Position numbers and translations under genes: made by a program. From Bradyrhizobium sp. WBOS07 (GTDB taxonomy: Bacteria > Pseudomonadota > Alphaproteobacteria > Rhizobiales > Xanthobacteraceae): a stretch of 64,000 bases of DNA. Location: positions 806,001-870,000 of the forward strand of contig NZ_CP029008.1 of the NCBI RefSeq assembly GCF_024585165.1, given 5' to 3'. Positions within the stretch are counted from its first letter, which is position 1. Every line of letters begins with the position of its first letter. Positions 8,545 to 19,322 of the stretch are shown piece after piece. The notes under the pieces were generated by a model. The model had not been told where the DNA came from and did not search any database. It was given only the letters and a program-made list of their open reading frames with translations.

Positions 8545-9402
8545 TTAAACCCCTTTTCCAGCGATGAGGCCCTGCGGGCGGAATTTGATGAAGACAATGG
8601 CGAGCACGAAGACGAGCACGTCGGCGACGACGGGCGCCATGATCCATGGCAGCGCGGCGCTGAGCGTGCCGATGACGCCGGCGCCCGCGACCGGCCCGAT
8701 GAAGGAGCCGACCCCGCCGACCATGACCGCGACAAAGCCCTGGATCAGGAAGCGCAGGCCGAGATCGGCATAGAGGCTGAACACCGGGACGATCAGCGCG
8801 CCGGCGAGCCCCGCAAGTGCGGAGCCGAATGCGAAAGTGGCGCCGTACATCAGCGGCGTGGAGATGCCCGAGGCCCGCGCCAGCGAGGGGTTTTCCAGCG
8901 TCGCGCGCATGCGCAGGCCGAAGCTGGTGCGCGACAGCAGCAGATAGCAGCCCGCCATCACCAGGAGCGTGATGACGATGATGGTGAAGCGCCAGGCCGA
9001 GATGTGCATGGCGCCGATGTCGATCGAGCCGCCGATCGGCTCGGGCACGGTGAGGTAGAAGCCGCCGATCAGCCCGCGCACGGATTCGCGGATGATCAGG
9101 CCGAGCGCATAGGTGCCGAGCATGGCGACGATCGGCGCGGCGTAGAAGCGGCGGATGATCAGCGCCTCCAGCGCGAAGCCGAGCGCGCCGACCACGAAGG
9201 GCGCCGCGACCATGCCGGCCCAGATCGGCATGCCCTTGGCGTAGGCGAGATAGGTGATGTAGGCGCCGAGCAGGACGAACTCGCCCTGCGCGAAGTTGAA
9301 GATGCCCATCATGCTGGCGATGATCCCGAGCCCCAGCACGATCAGGACGATGATCGCGCCGAAGCTCAGGATCTCGAACGCTGCGACGAACGCGTTAGCC
9401 AT
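8545..9402 (-). CDS. HAAT-family ABC transporter permease, LivH-type
   Basis: A 285-residue inner-membrane permease with about eight hydrophobic segments. The LivH hallmark GIFNFAQGEFVLLGAY is seen near residue 33, and a C-terminal GGVGSFIGPVAGAG loop is typical of the coupling region. It lies 36 bases after the amidase gene and 4 bases before the binding-protein gene, consistent with one operon. It forms the channel with the LivM-type subunit. Confidence 0.9.
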   Translation of the reverse strand: MANAFVAAFEILSFGAIIVLIVLGLGIIASMMGIFNFAQGEFVLLGAYITYLAYAKGMPIWAGMVAAPFVVGALGFALEALIIRRFYAAPIVAMLGTYALGLIIRESVRGLIGGFYLTVPEPIGGSIDIGAMHISAWRFTIIVITLLVMAGCYLLLSRTSFGLRMRATLENPSLARASGISTPLMYGATFAFGSALAGLAGALIVPVFSLYADLGLRFLIQGFVAVMVGGVGSFIGPVAGAGVIGTLSAALPWIMAPVVADVLVFVLAIVFIKFRPQGLIAGKGV

Positions 9403-9438
9403 GCGTGGCGTTTCCGGCGACCTGCATCGATGCTCCGC

Positions 9439-10953
9439 TCACATCTTCTTCCAGTCGCCGATCTGCTCGAAGGCGTGGGCGGCGCGATAGATGGTGGATT
9501 CCTCGAACATGCGGCCGACCAGCATCAGGCCGACCGGCAGGCCGTCGACCATGCCGCAGGGCAGCGACATCGCGGGATGATGGGTGATGTCGAATGGCGC
9601 GGTGTTGGAGATCATCTCCAGCGCACGGGCGACGTATTCCTCGCGGCTGGCGTTGGGCTCCGGCAGCTTGGTCGCCTTCATCGGCGTGGTCGGCATCAGC
9701 AGCAGGTCGTAGTCCTTGAACGCCTTGTCGTAGGCGGCGGTCAGCCGGCGCGAGATGTTGAGCGCCTTGCCGTAGAAGCGCGGACCGAAATTGTTGTTGA
9801 TGTAGGTGCCGAGCATCATGAACAGCTTCGTGGTCTCGGACAGCGAATCCGCCTGCCGGCGCCAGCCGCGATGGAAATCCATCAGCGAGGTCGAATAGAG
9901 ATCGCCGCGGGACAGGCCGTAGCCGTCGCCGAACATCATGGTCTGGGTCAGGCCTTCGGTGCCGATCGGGGTCCAGATCGCGCCGCCCAACAGGTGCATC
10001 GGGATCGAGACCGTCTCGACGGTGGCGCCGAGATCCTTGAAGCGCTTGGCGGCCTCGCGCACGCTTTCATTGACAGCAGCCTCGGCGACCGGCTGCTCGA
10101 AGCCTTCCTTGACGATGCCGATCTTCATGCCCTTGACGCCCTGGCCGAGCGCCTTGGTGTATTCCTCGACCTTCGGCGCCTTGATGCGCGGATCGTAGCC
10201 GTCGTCGCCGGCGAGCACCTCGAGCAGTAGCGCATTGTCGGCGACGGTCGCCGTCATCGGGCCGGTATGGTCGACATAGATCTCGATCGGCATGATGCCG
10301 GTGTAGGGCACGAGGCCCCAGGTCGGCTTCATGCCGTAGGTGCCGCAGAACGAGGACGGCATGCGGATCGAGCCGCCCTGGTCGCCGCCGATCGCCATGT
10401 CGACCTCGCCGAGCGCGACCACGACACCTGAGCCCGACGACGAGCCGCCGGCGGAGTAACCCATCTTGTGCGGATTGTGCACCGCTCCGTAGGAGTTGGT
10501 GTGGCTGCCGCCGGACAGGCAGAAATGCTCGCAATGCACCTTGCCCTTGATCTCCGCGCCGGCATCCAGCATGCGCGTGACGATGGTGGCGTCGAAATCG
10601 GGCACGAAACCTTCCAGCGTCGAGGAGCCGTTGGTCATGGGCACGCCGGCCAGCATGATGTTGTCCTTCAGTGCCACGGTCTTGCCCTTGAGCTTGCCGC
10701 TGGCGGCGCCTTTCACGGTCGACTTGCGGTACCAGGCATTGCGCGGGTTCTCCTCGGCCGAGGGGCGATAGCCCGGCGTGCGCGGATATTTCACTTCCGG
10801 CAGCTCGTCCGGCATCGTGGCAACGAGATTGTAGGCTTCGATCGAACCCTGCATCAGGCCGCGAAACGAGGCGACGTCGTCATCGGTGAGCGAAAGGCCG
10901 CACTGCTCGGCGACACTGCGGAGCTGGGCTGGCGTGGGAAGGGCAACTGTCAC
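9439..10953 (-). CDS. Amidase-signature family amidase
   Basis: A 504-residue cytoplasmic amidase predicted to hydrolyse a carboxamide to acid and ammonia. The Ser-cisSer-Lys triad is visible: Lys96 in VALKDN, Ser171 in the Gly/Ser-rich GGSSSGSG box, and Ser195 in DQGGSIRMPSS. Length and these positions match the nitrile-pathway, aryl/alkyl amidase branch, but no nitrile hydratase gene is adjacent. The start is GTG 10953, not the upstream ATG frame, because AAGGAG sits six bases before it. It lies between the AmiC-like sensor and livH, so its substrate probably enters through the neighbouring importer. Substrate unknown. Confidence 0.9.
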   Translation of the reverse strand: MTVALPTPAQLRSVAEQCGLSLTDDDVASFRGLMQGSIEAYNLVATMPDELPEVKYPRTPGYRPSAEENPRNAWYRKSTVKGAASGKLKGKTVALKDNIMLAGVPMTNGSSTLEGFVPDFDATIVTRMLDAGAEIKGKVHCEHFCLSGGSHTNSYGAVHNPHKMGYSAGGSSSGSGVVVALGEVDMAIGGDQGGSIRMPSSFCGTYGMKPTWGLVPYTGIMPIEIYVDHTGPMTATVADNALLLEVLAGDDGYDPRIKAPKVEEYTKALGQGVKGMKIGIVKEGFEQPVAEAAVNESVREAAKRFKDLGATVETVSIPMHLLGGAIWTPIGTEGLTQTMMFGDGYGLSRGDLYSTSLMDFHRGWRRQADSLSETTKLFMMLGTYINNNFGPRFYGKALNISRRLTAAYDKAFKDYDLLLMPTTPMKATKLPEPNASREEYVARALEMISNTAPFDITHHPAMSLPCGMVDGLPVGLMLVGRMFEESTIYRAAHAFEQIGDWKKM

Positions 10954-11118
10954 GGCGCTCTCCTTGAGGCTTCTTGATCCCTGGCACTGGACGGAAGCCG
11001 CTCGCTCGCACCTTGCAGGGCGCGGGCCAACCGGCTTCACTCCGTTACTAGAGACGGAAATATTTTCCTTTTCAAGTATTATTTCGCGACACCGCTGCGG
11101 CGCGTCGGCAGGGGCCGC

Positions 11119-12183
11119 TCAGAGCGTCTTGAGGATCCTGAAGTCGAGGCCGTCGGCCTCGGCGAGATACATCGGCATCTCGGCGCGGCCGTCGCGCAGC
11201 GTCACCGGACCGCGGCCGGCCGTATAGACGGTGTTGCGCGCGGCCTTGAGCAGCGGACGAAAGGCCAGCGAGCCTGCGCGATGGGCCACCGATTCCAGGA
11301 AGCGCAGCCCCTCATAGTTCGACTGGCCGACGGAGCCGACCGGCGGCGCGTTGGCCCCGAACATGGCCTGGTAACCGCTGAGGAACTCGTCGTTGGCGTG
11401 CGAAGCCATGCAGTTGAAATAGCCGGACGCACAGAACAGATTCTCGGTGTTGTCGGCGCCGATGCCGAGCAGCACGGTCTCGTCCATCGCGCCCGCGAGC
11501 CGCAGCGTCGACGTCGCGAGGCCCGCCTCCGCGAAAGCGCGATTGAAGGTGATGCTGTCGGTGCCGATCAGCGAGATCAGCACCACGTCGGGCCTTGCCG
11601 CACGGATGCGCGCCAGATGCGGCTCGTGATTGTCCTCGCCGACCGGCACGAACTCCTCGCCGACCACTTGGCCGCCCGCCTCCTTGATGTAGCGCTTCAC
11701 CGCGCGATGCGATTGCCAGGGCCAGACGTAGTCGCTGCCGATCAGGTACCAGCGTGCCGCCTTCTTGACGTCGGCGAGCCAGTGGATCGAGGGCCGGCTC
11801 TGCCAGCGCGGCGTCTCCCCGATCGCCATCACGCCCGGCGTGCGCTCGCCGCCTTCGTAGACCGGGGTGTAGATGTAAGGGATGCGGTTGCCGGTGACTT
11901 TGCGGAGCGCGACGCGAACGGCACTGATGTGCGAGCCCATGATCAGGTCGACCTCGTCGAAGGCGATCGCCTGCTCGGCGCGGCGCACCACCTCCTCGAT
12001 CGGACCGCCGGAATCGTAGATCGACAGCTCGAGCTCGCGGCCCAGAATGCCGCCGCGCTTGTTGATCTCGGCGACCGCCAGCATCGCGCTGTTGGTGGAG
12101 GTCGGCCCCCAGATCCCGGGCGAGCCGGTGAAGGTGAGGAAATTGCCGATGCGCAGCTTGTTGCGCGCGCCGCGGCGCCTCAT
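11119..12183 (-). CDS. AmiC-like cytoplasmic amide-binding sensor protein
   Basis: A periplasmic-binding-protein-fold protein of about 354 residues with no secretion signal from the ATG at 12183 (MRRRGARNK). It resembles AmiC of Pseudomonas aeruginosa, the cytoplasmic amide sensor, in having a YIYTPVYEGGERTP segment, a GSDYVWPWQSHRA segment and a GGQVVGEEFVPVG segment. It is therefore more likely a ligand sensor than a transport receptor; the operon already has an exported binding protein. The frame stays open upstream to a TTG at 12378 preceded by AGGA, which would add 65 residues of atypical composition, so the start is uncertain. In Pseudomonas AmiC works with the antiterminator AmiR; no AmiR is present here, only a divergent MarR. 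Confidence 0.78.
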   Translation of the reverse strand: MRRRGARNKLRIGNFLTFTGSPGIWGPTSTNSAMLAVAEINKRGGILGRELELSIYDSGGPIEEVVRRAEQAIAFDEVDLIMGSHISAVRVALRKVTGNRIPYIYTPVYEGGERTPGVMAIGETPRWQSRPSIHWLADVKKAARWYLIGSDYVWPWQSHRAVKRYIKEAGGQVVGEEFVPVGEDNHEPHLARIRAARPDVVLISLIGTDSITFNRAFAEAGLATSTLRLAGAMDETVLLGIGADNTENLFCASGYFNCMASHANDEFLSGYQAMFGANAPPVGSVGQSNYEGLRFLESVAHRAGSLAFRPLLKAARNTVYTAGRGPVTLRDGRAEMPMYLAEADGLDFRILKTL

Positions 12184-12384
12184 GACGTGGGCGTCATATG
12201 GCGACAGGTCGAAATCCGCCGCCGAAGACGACAAATTCCTGAACAGCAAGAACGGCGGCAACGCCGAGCCGCCGTGAGCCGGGAAGTTCACCGTCGCGCG
12301 CACGCCAACTCCTGTCTGAGACCAGACCTGAAAGCACATTCTTCGAGCGGCCGCGGCTTCCGCCCCTTTGTTGGGCAATGATCC

Positions 12385-12409
12385 TATTTTGAAAATATTG
12401 AATATTCAA
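12385..12409. promoter_or_regulatory. Double AT-rich palindrome, candidate MarR operator
   Basis: Two adjoining palindromes lie between the divergent AmiC-like and marR genes: TATTTTGAAAATA (12385-12397, centred on G) and TTGAATATTCAA (12398-12409, perfect dyad). The 12380-12420 stretch is strikingly AT-rich in a GC-rich genome. MarR proteins commonly bind such dyads in the promoter of a divergent target and of their own gene. Binding is inferred. Confidence 0.6.
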
Positions 12410-12482
12410 GAATTGAAGTGCATATAGATGCAGCATCGATTGCAAGACATTCACTCATTTGGGTCAAGGCGAAGTCTCAGCC

Positions 12483-12926
12483 GTGGCAAAACCGCCGAAA
12501 CAGAACTCCCCGATCACCGAACACCTCGCCTATCTGCTCGCGCAAGCCAACCGGGAAATCAACCGGCAGCTCGAACTGCGGTTGAGCAAGGAGGGGGTTC
12601 CCGTCGAGCAATGGCGCATTTTGAAGGTGCTGTCGGACGGCAACGGCCATTCGATGGGCGAGCTCGCAGAGGCCGTGCTGCTCAACCATCCGACGCTGAC
12701 CAAGATGATCGACCGCATGGTCTCGGACACGCTGGTCTATCGCGTGCAGGATCCGAACGACCGCCGCAAGGTCCTGATGTTCATCTCCGACCGCGGCAAG
12801 GTGCTGTGCAAGAAGCTCAACTCGCTCGCGGTGGACCAGGAGGAGCACATCCTGGAGAGCTACGGCGACAAGTCGACCAGCGAGTTGAAGCGGCTGCTCG
12901 AGAGCCTGATCGACAGCTCCAATTAG
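12483..12926 (+). CDS. MarR-family transcriptional regulator
   Basis: A 147-residue winged-helix regulator. The recognition region MGELAEAVLLNHPTLTKMID and the wing RVQDPNDRRKVLMFISDRG are typical of MarR proteins. I chose GTG 12483 (VAKPPKQ); a TTG at 12459 would add eight residues and has no better ribosome site. It is divergent from the AmiC-like/amidase/ABC operon, with a palindromic AT-rich region between them, so it most probably controls that operon and itself in response to a small ligand. Its 3' end has been copied downstream at 13677-13800. Confidence 0.88.
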   Translation: MAKPPKQNSPITEHLAYLLAQANREINRQLELRLSKEGVPVEQWRILKVLSDGNGHSMGELAEAVLLNHPTLTKMIDRMVSDTLVYRVQDPNDRRKVLMFISDRGKVLCKKLNSLAVDQEEHILESYGDKSTSELKRLLESLIDSSN

Positions 12927-12972
12927 GCTCGCCCTCGAGGCCAGGCTGAGATGAGCAGGCGCCGCATTTGCA

Positions 12973-13377
12973 TCATCGCCAGCACGAGAGGCGATAGCGT
13001 TGGCCGTTCCATGTCGTCCAGCCAGCGGCCTTGTTGCTGACCGGTTTGGCTAAATACCATTTATTGCCATCGGCATGGTTGAAATACAGGCCGCCCTTCG
13101 TTCCGCTGCGTGGATTTGTCAACTTCACCCATCGCGAGCCATTGTCTGAGAAGCTACCTGCCCAGCGTGCTCCCGAGCTGCTGGTGCAAGTGTCGCCGTC
13201 GCAGCTTGTCTGAGTGTCGTCAACGGCGGCCCATTTCATCCGGGCCGGCCGGCCGTCGATGTTGCAAGACCATGTTCCGCCCCACCATCCGGCGACCTGG
13301 CTCGCAGGGGCCGAACCGCAGGCGTAAAAGCTGAATGCAAGAAAACAAAAGGCAGTTGGCAGCGCACGTTTAGACAT
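12973..13377 (-). CDS. Small secreted Trp/Cys-containing protein of unknown function
   Basis: A 134-residue protein with a signal peptide (hydrophobic residues 5-21, possible cleavage near PAS/Q). The mature part is rich in Trp, Gly and Cys, with a repeated style of short WNG/WGG turns: GWWGGTWSCNIDGRPARMKW at the start and GWTTWNGQRYRLSCW at the end. It resembles small conserved DUF proteins of the DUF6006 kind, from memory and not verified. Cysteines are even in distribution and could form disulfides in the periplasm. It lies between marR and its partial copy, on the opposite strand. Function unknown. Confidence 0.75.
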   Translation of the reverse strand: MSKRALPTAFCFLAFSFYACGSAPASQVAGWWGGTWSCNIDGRPARMKWAAVDDTQTSCDGDTCTSSSGARWAGSFSDNGSRWVKLTNPRSGTKGGLYFNHADGNKWYLAKPVSNKAAGWTTWNGQRYRLSCWR

Positions 13378-13676
13378 TGTCCAGGCTCCATTTTGTCGGG
13401 CCGCGTGATGCGTCTCGATCAGAACACGGATCGAGCTTTGCTGCGGTGATCCAGTTCACAAAGAGCAACGGCAAAGATGGGGTGGTTTGCCCGGCAGGTT
13501 CTCCGAGACACGATCCCGCGCTTTGCCCGAACGCCCTTCAGCTGCGCGCGATGCTGGGCTTCACGCCTTGCTCAACCGCGCATTCGACGATGGCCGTGCC
13601 GAGCGTTCATGTCGCACCGAAGTGTCTTGTCGTTGGAATGTCGGTTCGGCATTCCTCGGCAGCGTGTCAGCGAGGC
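13378..13676. other. Non-coding stretch before the marR copy
   Basis: No gene with codon bias, start signal or recognisable product is seen in this roughly 300-base stretch. Short open frames occur on both strands but overlap one another and give Arg/Ala-rich noise. It may contain decayed sequence that arrived with the marR fragment. Confidence 0.4.
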
Positions 13677-13800
13677 GCTGTGCAAGAAGCTCACCTCGCT
13701 CGCGGTGGACTAGGAGGAGCACATCCTGGAGAGCTACGGCGACAAGTCGACCAGCGAGCTCAAGCGGTTGCGGGAGAGTTTGATCGACAGCTCGAATTGA
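13677..13800 (+). pseudogene. Partial duplicate of the marR 3' end
   Basis: These 124 bases repeat 12803-12926, the last 124 bases of the MarR gene, at about 90 percent identity by eye. The copy is in the same orientation and ends exactly at the corresponding stop codon. A Gln codon of the original has become TAG at 13711-13713, so the copied frame is broken, and there is no upstream DNA-binding part. It is a non-functional fragment from a duplication or recombination event 874 bases downstream. Confidence 0.85.
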
Positions 13801-13855
13801 ATCTTCGGAGAGAGAGCTGCGCGTGTGTTGCGGAACTTGACAGCGCCGAGACTCG

Positions 13856-13880
13856 GGAACAAAAAGCGGAACTTGACGTT
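13856..13880 (+). promoter_or_regulatory. EcfG-type (general stress sigma) promoter
   Basis: GGAAC at 13856-13860, a 16-base spacer, and CGTT at 13877-13880. This matches the GGAAC-N16/17-CGTT consensus known for the alphaproteobacterial general stress sigma factor EcfG. It points at the response regulator gene, whose ATG is 76 bases downstream. A scan by eye of other intergenic regions found no second perfect match. Confidence 0.7.
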
Positions 13881-13956
13881 GTTCTCGGCTCATACGGCCG
13901 TGGAGAGCGCGTCCGCCGAGCCGCTCCTGATTGTTCAACCCAGCACGACGTAGCAG

Positions 13957-14379
13957 ATGCCCCCTTCCGTGTTGATTGTCGAAGACGAGATTTTCGTCGC
14001 CAGCGACATCGCTCGCATTCTGGAAGACGCAGGCTATCGCGTCGCGGGGATCGCGACGGACCGCAAGGAGGCCTTGGAGGCAGGTCCGCAGGCGCAAATT
14101 GCGCTGGTAGATGTCAACCTACGGGACGGCTCGACTGGACCGCAGATCGCGCTGGACCTTGCGCGGAACTATGGCACCAAGATCGTGTACGTCACGGCAA
14201 ATCCTGCGCAGATCGAGCCGAGGGCGGGCACTGCAATCGGCTTCATCCGCAAGCCCTTTAGTGATGAGGCGATCCTGACGGCGGTCCAGCACGCAGCGGG
14301 CGTGCCGGAAGCGCTGCGCTCTCCGGACGTCACGTTCTTTGCGGCTGCGGGCGGCTCATCGACGTCTTCGGAATCATAG
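13957..14379 (+). CDS. Receiver-only response regulator
   Basis: A 140-residue single-domain response regulator. It has the acidic pair in VLIVEDE (Glu9-Asp10), the phosphoacceptor Asp52 in LVDVNL, a switch Thr in YVTANP, and the conserved Lys in FIRKPF. No output domain follows; the last 25 residues are a Gly/Ser-rich tail. The gene is preceded by an EcfG-type promoter. Its final 50 bases overlap tail-to-tail with the HWE histidine kinase gene, which suggests a cognate pair. Single-domain receivers with HWE kinases are common in alphaproteobacterial stress and light signalling; a role in the general stress response is inferred. Confidence 0.88.
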   Translation: MPPSVLIVEDEIFVASDIARILEDAGYRVAGIATDRKEALEAGPQAQIALVDVNLRDGSTGPQIALDLARNYGTKIVYVTANPAQIEPRAGTAIGFIRKPFSDEAILTAVQHAAGVPEALRSPDVTFFAAAGGSSTSSES

Positions 14380-15856
14380 CCACGGCCCGGAGCCCTTCCG
14401 GTCTCCAATCGTAGGCGATTTTCCCACCGAGCTGACTGGACATACTCAAGGCGATCAGCCTGGAGCCGAAGCCTTCAGCCGCCGGCGCCGACCTGATTTG
14501 CGGACCGCCAATTTCCGTCCACGCAACGACGACATCATCATCGGCTTCGCTGACGTCAACGGAGACGCGCCCTGCTAGCGTCGAGAATGCGCCGTACTTG
14601 GCGGCGTTGGTTGCAAGTTCGTGGAAGGACAGAGCGAGCGGGGTGGCGGAGCGATCGTCGATCGTGACATCATCGCCCGTGATGAGCACCCGCTTGGCCT
14701 CCGACTGATAGGCCGACAAGAGTTGCTCCAGAAGACCCTTCAGCGTTGCCTGGGTCGAAGTAGGCCGCGAGCGGGCGCTGTGCGGACGCACGAAATCATG
14801 CGCCTTCGCAAGCGACATGATGCGTGACCGCAATTCGTCCGCAAGTCCCTTGAGCTCCGGATGCGTACGGGTCGACAGGCCGATCAAACCATTGATCACC
14901 GAGAAGATGTTCTTGATGCGATGGCTCAGCTCCTGGCTGATCATCTCGCGCTGATCCATCAGCAGCTTCTGCTCGTGGATGTCGGTGCAGGTTCCGAACC
15001 AACGGGTGATGTTGCCGTCGGCATCCCGCATCGGCAATGCGCGTCCGAGGGTCCAGCGATAATTGCCCTCGGCATTCCTCAAACGGTATTCGATTTCGTA
15101 GGGTTCGCCGGTCTGCAAAGCATGCCGCCACCGCTCCCAAGCTCTGTCTTGGTCCTCGGGATGAAACATGCCGTTCCAGCCCTCGCCGTCGGTCGAGCCC
15201 TCCGGCACGCCCGTAAACTCATACCATCGGGCATTGTAGTAATCGTGATGCCCGTCCGGCAGCGTCGACCACACCATCTGGGGCATGGTGTCGGCCAGTA
15301 CACGAAACTTCCGCTCGGTTTCAGAAAGCGCCTGCTTCGCAACCGCCTCGCTGGCCTGCTGCCTCTTCGTGGTCTTGCGATGACCCATCGCACCCACAAC
15401 CTGGCCGGCCATGACACGCAGGCCCTGCTCCTGCAACGGAGTCAGACCAAGCCTTGGCGCGCGATCGATGACGCAGAGCGAGCCGAGCGGAAAGCCGTCA
15501 TCCGTCAGCAGCGGCGCACCGGCGTAAAAGCGGATGAAAGGATCGCCCGTGACCAAGGGATTGTCCGCGAACCTTGGGTCCACGGCAGCATCGGGCACGA
15601 CCATCAGATCCGACCCCAGCATGGCGTGCGCGCAGAAAGAAGATTCCCGCGGCGTCTCGGATACGTGAAGGCCGTGCTTGACCACGAAGCGCTGCATCGT
15701 GTCCCCGACCACGCTGATCAGACAGATCGGCGCCTCGCACAGCGCCGCAGTGAAGCGGGTCAATTCACCGAAGCTCGCTTCATCGGCAAGACCTTCGAGG
15801 TCAAGCGCCTCGATCATCTCATTTCGGGATAGCGGAAAATCGTCTAAGGAACTCAT
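14330..15856 (-). CDS. GAF-PAS-HWE sensor histidine kinase
   Basis: A 508-residue soluble sensor kinase without membrane segments. A GAF domain spans about residues 20-155, a PAS/PAC domain about 180-297 (ending GTCTDIHEQK), and an HWE-type kinase core follows: phospho-acceptor His312 in ELSHRIKN, N-box HELATNAAKYG, and the W446-x-E448 motif (AWTEIGG) that defines HWE kinases, then a GFGSRLI G-box. The start at ATG 15856 gives the normal GAF start; a longer frame to 15928 is unlikely. No Cys/His pattern specific for bilin or flavin binding is obvious, so the signal is unknown. It is convergent and overlapping with the response regulator. Confidence 0.9.
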   Translation of the reverse strand: MSSLDDFPLSRNEMIEALDLEGLADEASFGELTRFTAALCEAPICLISVVGDTMQRFVVKHGLHVSETPRESSFCAHAMLGSDLMVVPDAAVDPRFADNPLVTGDPFIRFYAGAPLLTDDGFPLGSLCVIDRAPRLGLTPLQEQGLRVMAGQVVGAMGHRKTTKRQQASEAVAKQALSETERKFRVLADTMPQMVWSTLPDGHHDYYNARWYEFTGVPEGSTDGEGWNGMFHPEDQDRAWERWRHALQTGEPYEIEYRLRNAEGNYRWTLGRALPMRDADGNITRWFGTCTDIHEQKLLMDQREMISQELSHRIKNIFSVINGLIGLSTRTHPELKGLADELRSRIMSLAKAHDFVRPHSARSRPTSTQATLKGLLEQLLSAYQSEAKRVLITGDDVTIDDRSATPLALSFHELATNAAKYGAFSTLAGRVSVDVSEADDDVVVAWTEIGGPQIRSAPAAEGFGSRLIALSMSSQLGGKIAYDWRPEGLRAVAMIPKTSMSRPQPQRT

Positions 15857-16126
15857 GAACGGCCTTAACCCCGGCTCCGGCGCAGCCATCGTCGAGCAAT
15901 ACAGCTCGTCATGCGGCCGCCTCCCCACGTTAAGCCGTCCCGACTTGCATTCCGATCGTCACACGGTCAGGCACCGGCGGACAACATTGTCCCGCCTTGA
16001 GGGCGAGCGCACACCCACAAGGTGATGACATCATAACAACAAATGTTAATCGGAGTTCCGGCCGTGCCCAGAGCACCGACCGGGCCACGATTGAAACGCC
16101 AAGGCGAGCCGGCCGACTGTCCCCGG

Positions 16127-18967
<2,841 letters not shown>

Positions 18968-19322
18968 GCCTAGTTCCTGTGTTCGCGATTTAACCGCGTT
19001 GGGCCCGAGAAAGTTGTCACCCGCCTGCCTATCAACTCACCGTGACGCCTGATGGCACCGTCGGCCCGGACTGCGGGGTCGTCCGCCATATGGGTGGGAA
19101 TTGGGCAAGCCTGGGTTCAACGGCCAAAAACGCAGCAAAATAAACGCCATCGCCATGGTCGCGACCGGGCAGAGATATGGCCCGGTCGGGGCCTTGTCAA
19201 CGGCGGGCGCATTGCGGCTAATTCATCATTTTGACAGACTTTTCGCGTTGCCAAGCCCCCCTGAATTGGGCGAGTGTCCGCCCCGCTTCGAGCAGCCCCC
19301 TGCTTCAACATAAGGATTTTCC
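18968..19322. promoter_or_regulatory. Divergent intergenic region between secA and the parvulin gene
   Basis: About 355 bases without a gene, which must hold the promoters of secA (minus) and the peptidyl-prolyl isomerase gene (plus). A TTGACA at 19231-19236 could be a -35 for the latter, but no good -10 follows at 17 bases. AAGGA just before the ATG at 19323 is the ribosome site. Short frames here look like noise. Confidence 0.35.

Noticed and set aside
8541..8735. N-terminal extension of the binding protein at 7323
   Set aside because: It overlaps livH in another phase and is Ser/Arg-rich noise; the Tat signal begins at ATG 8540.
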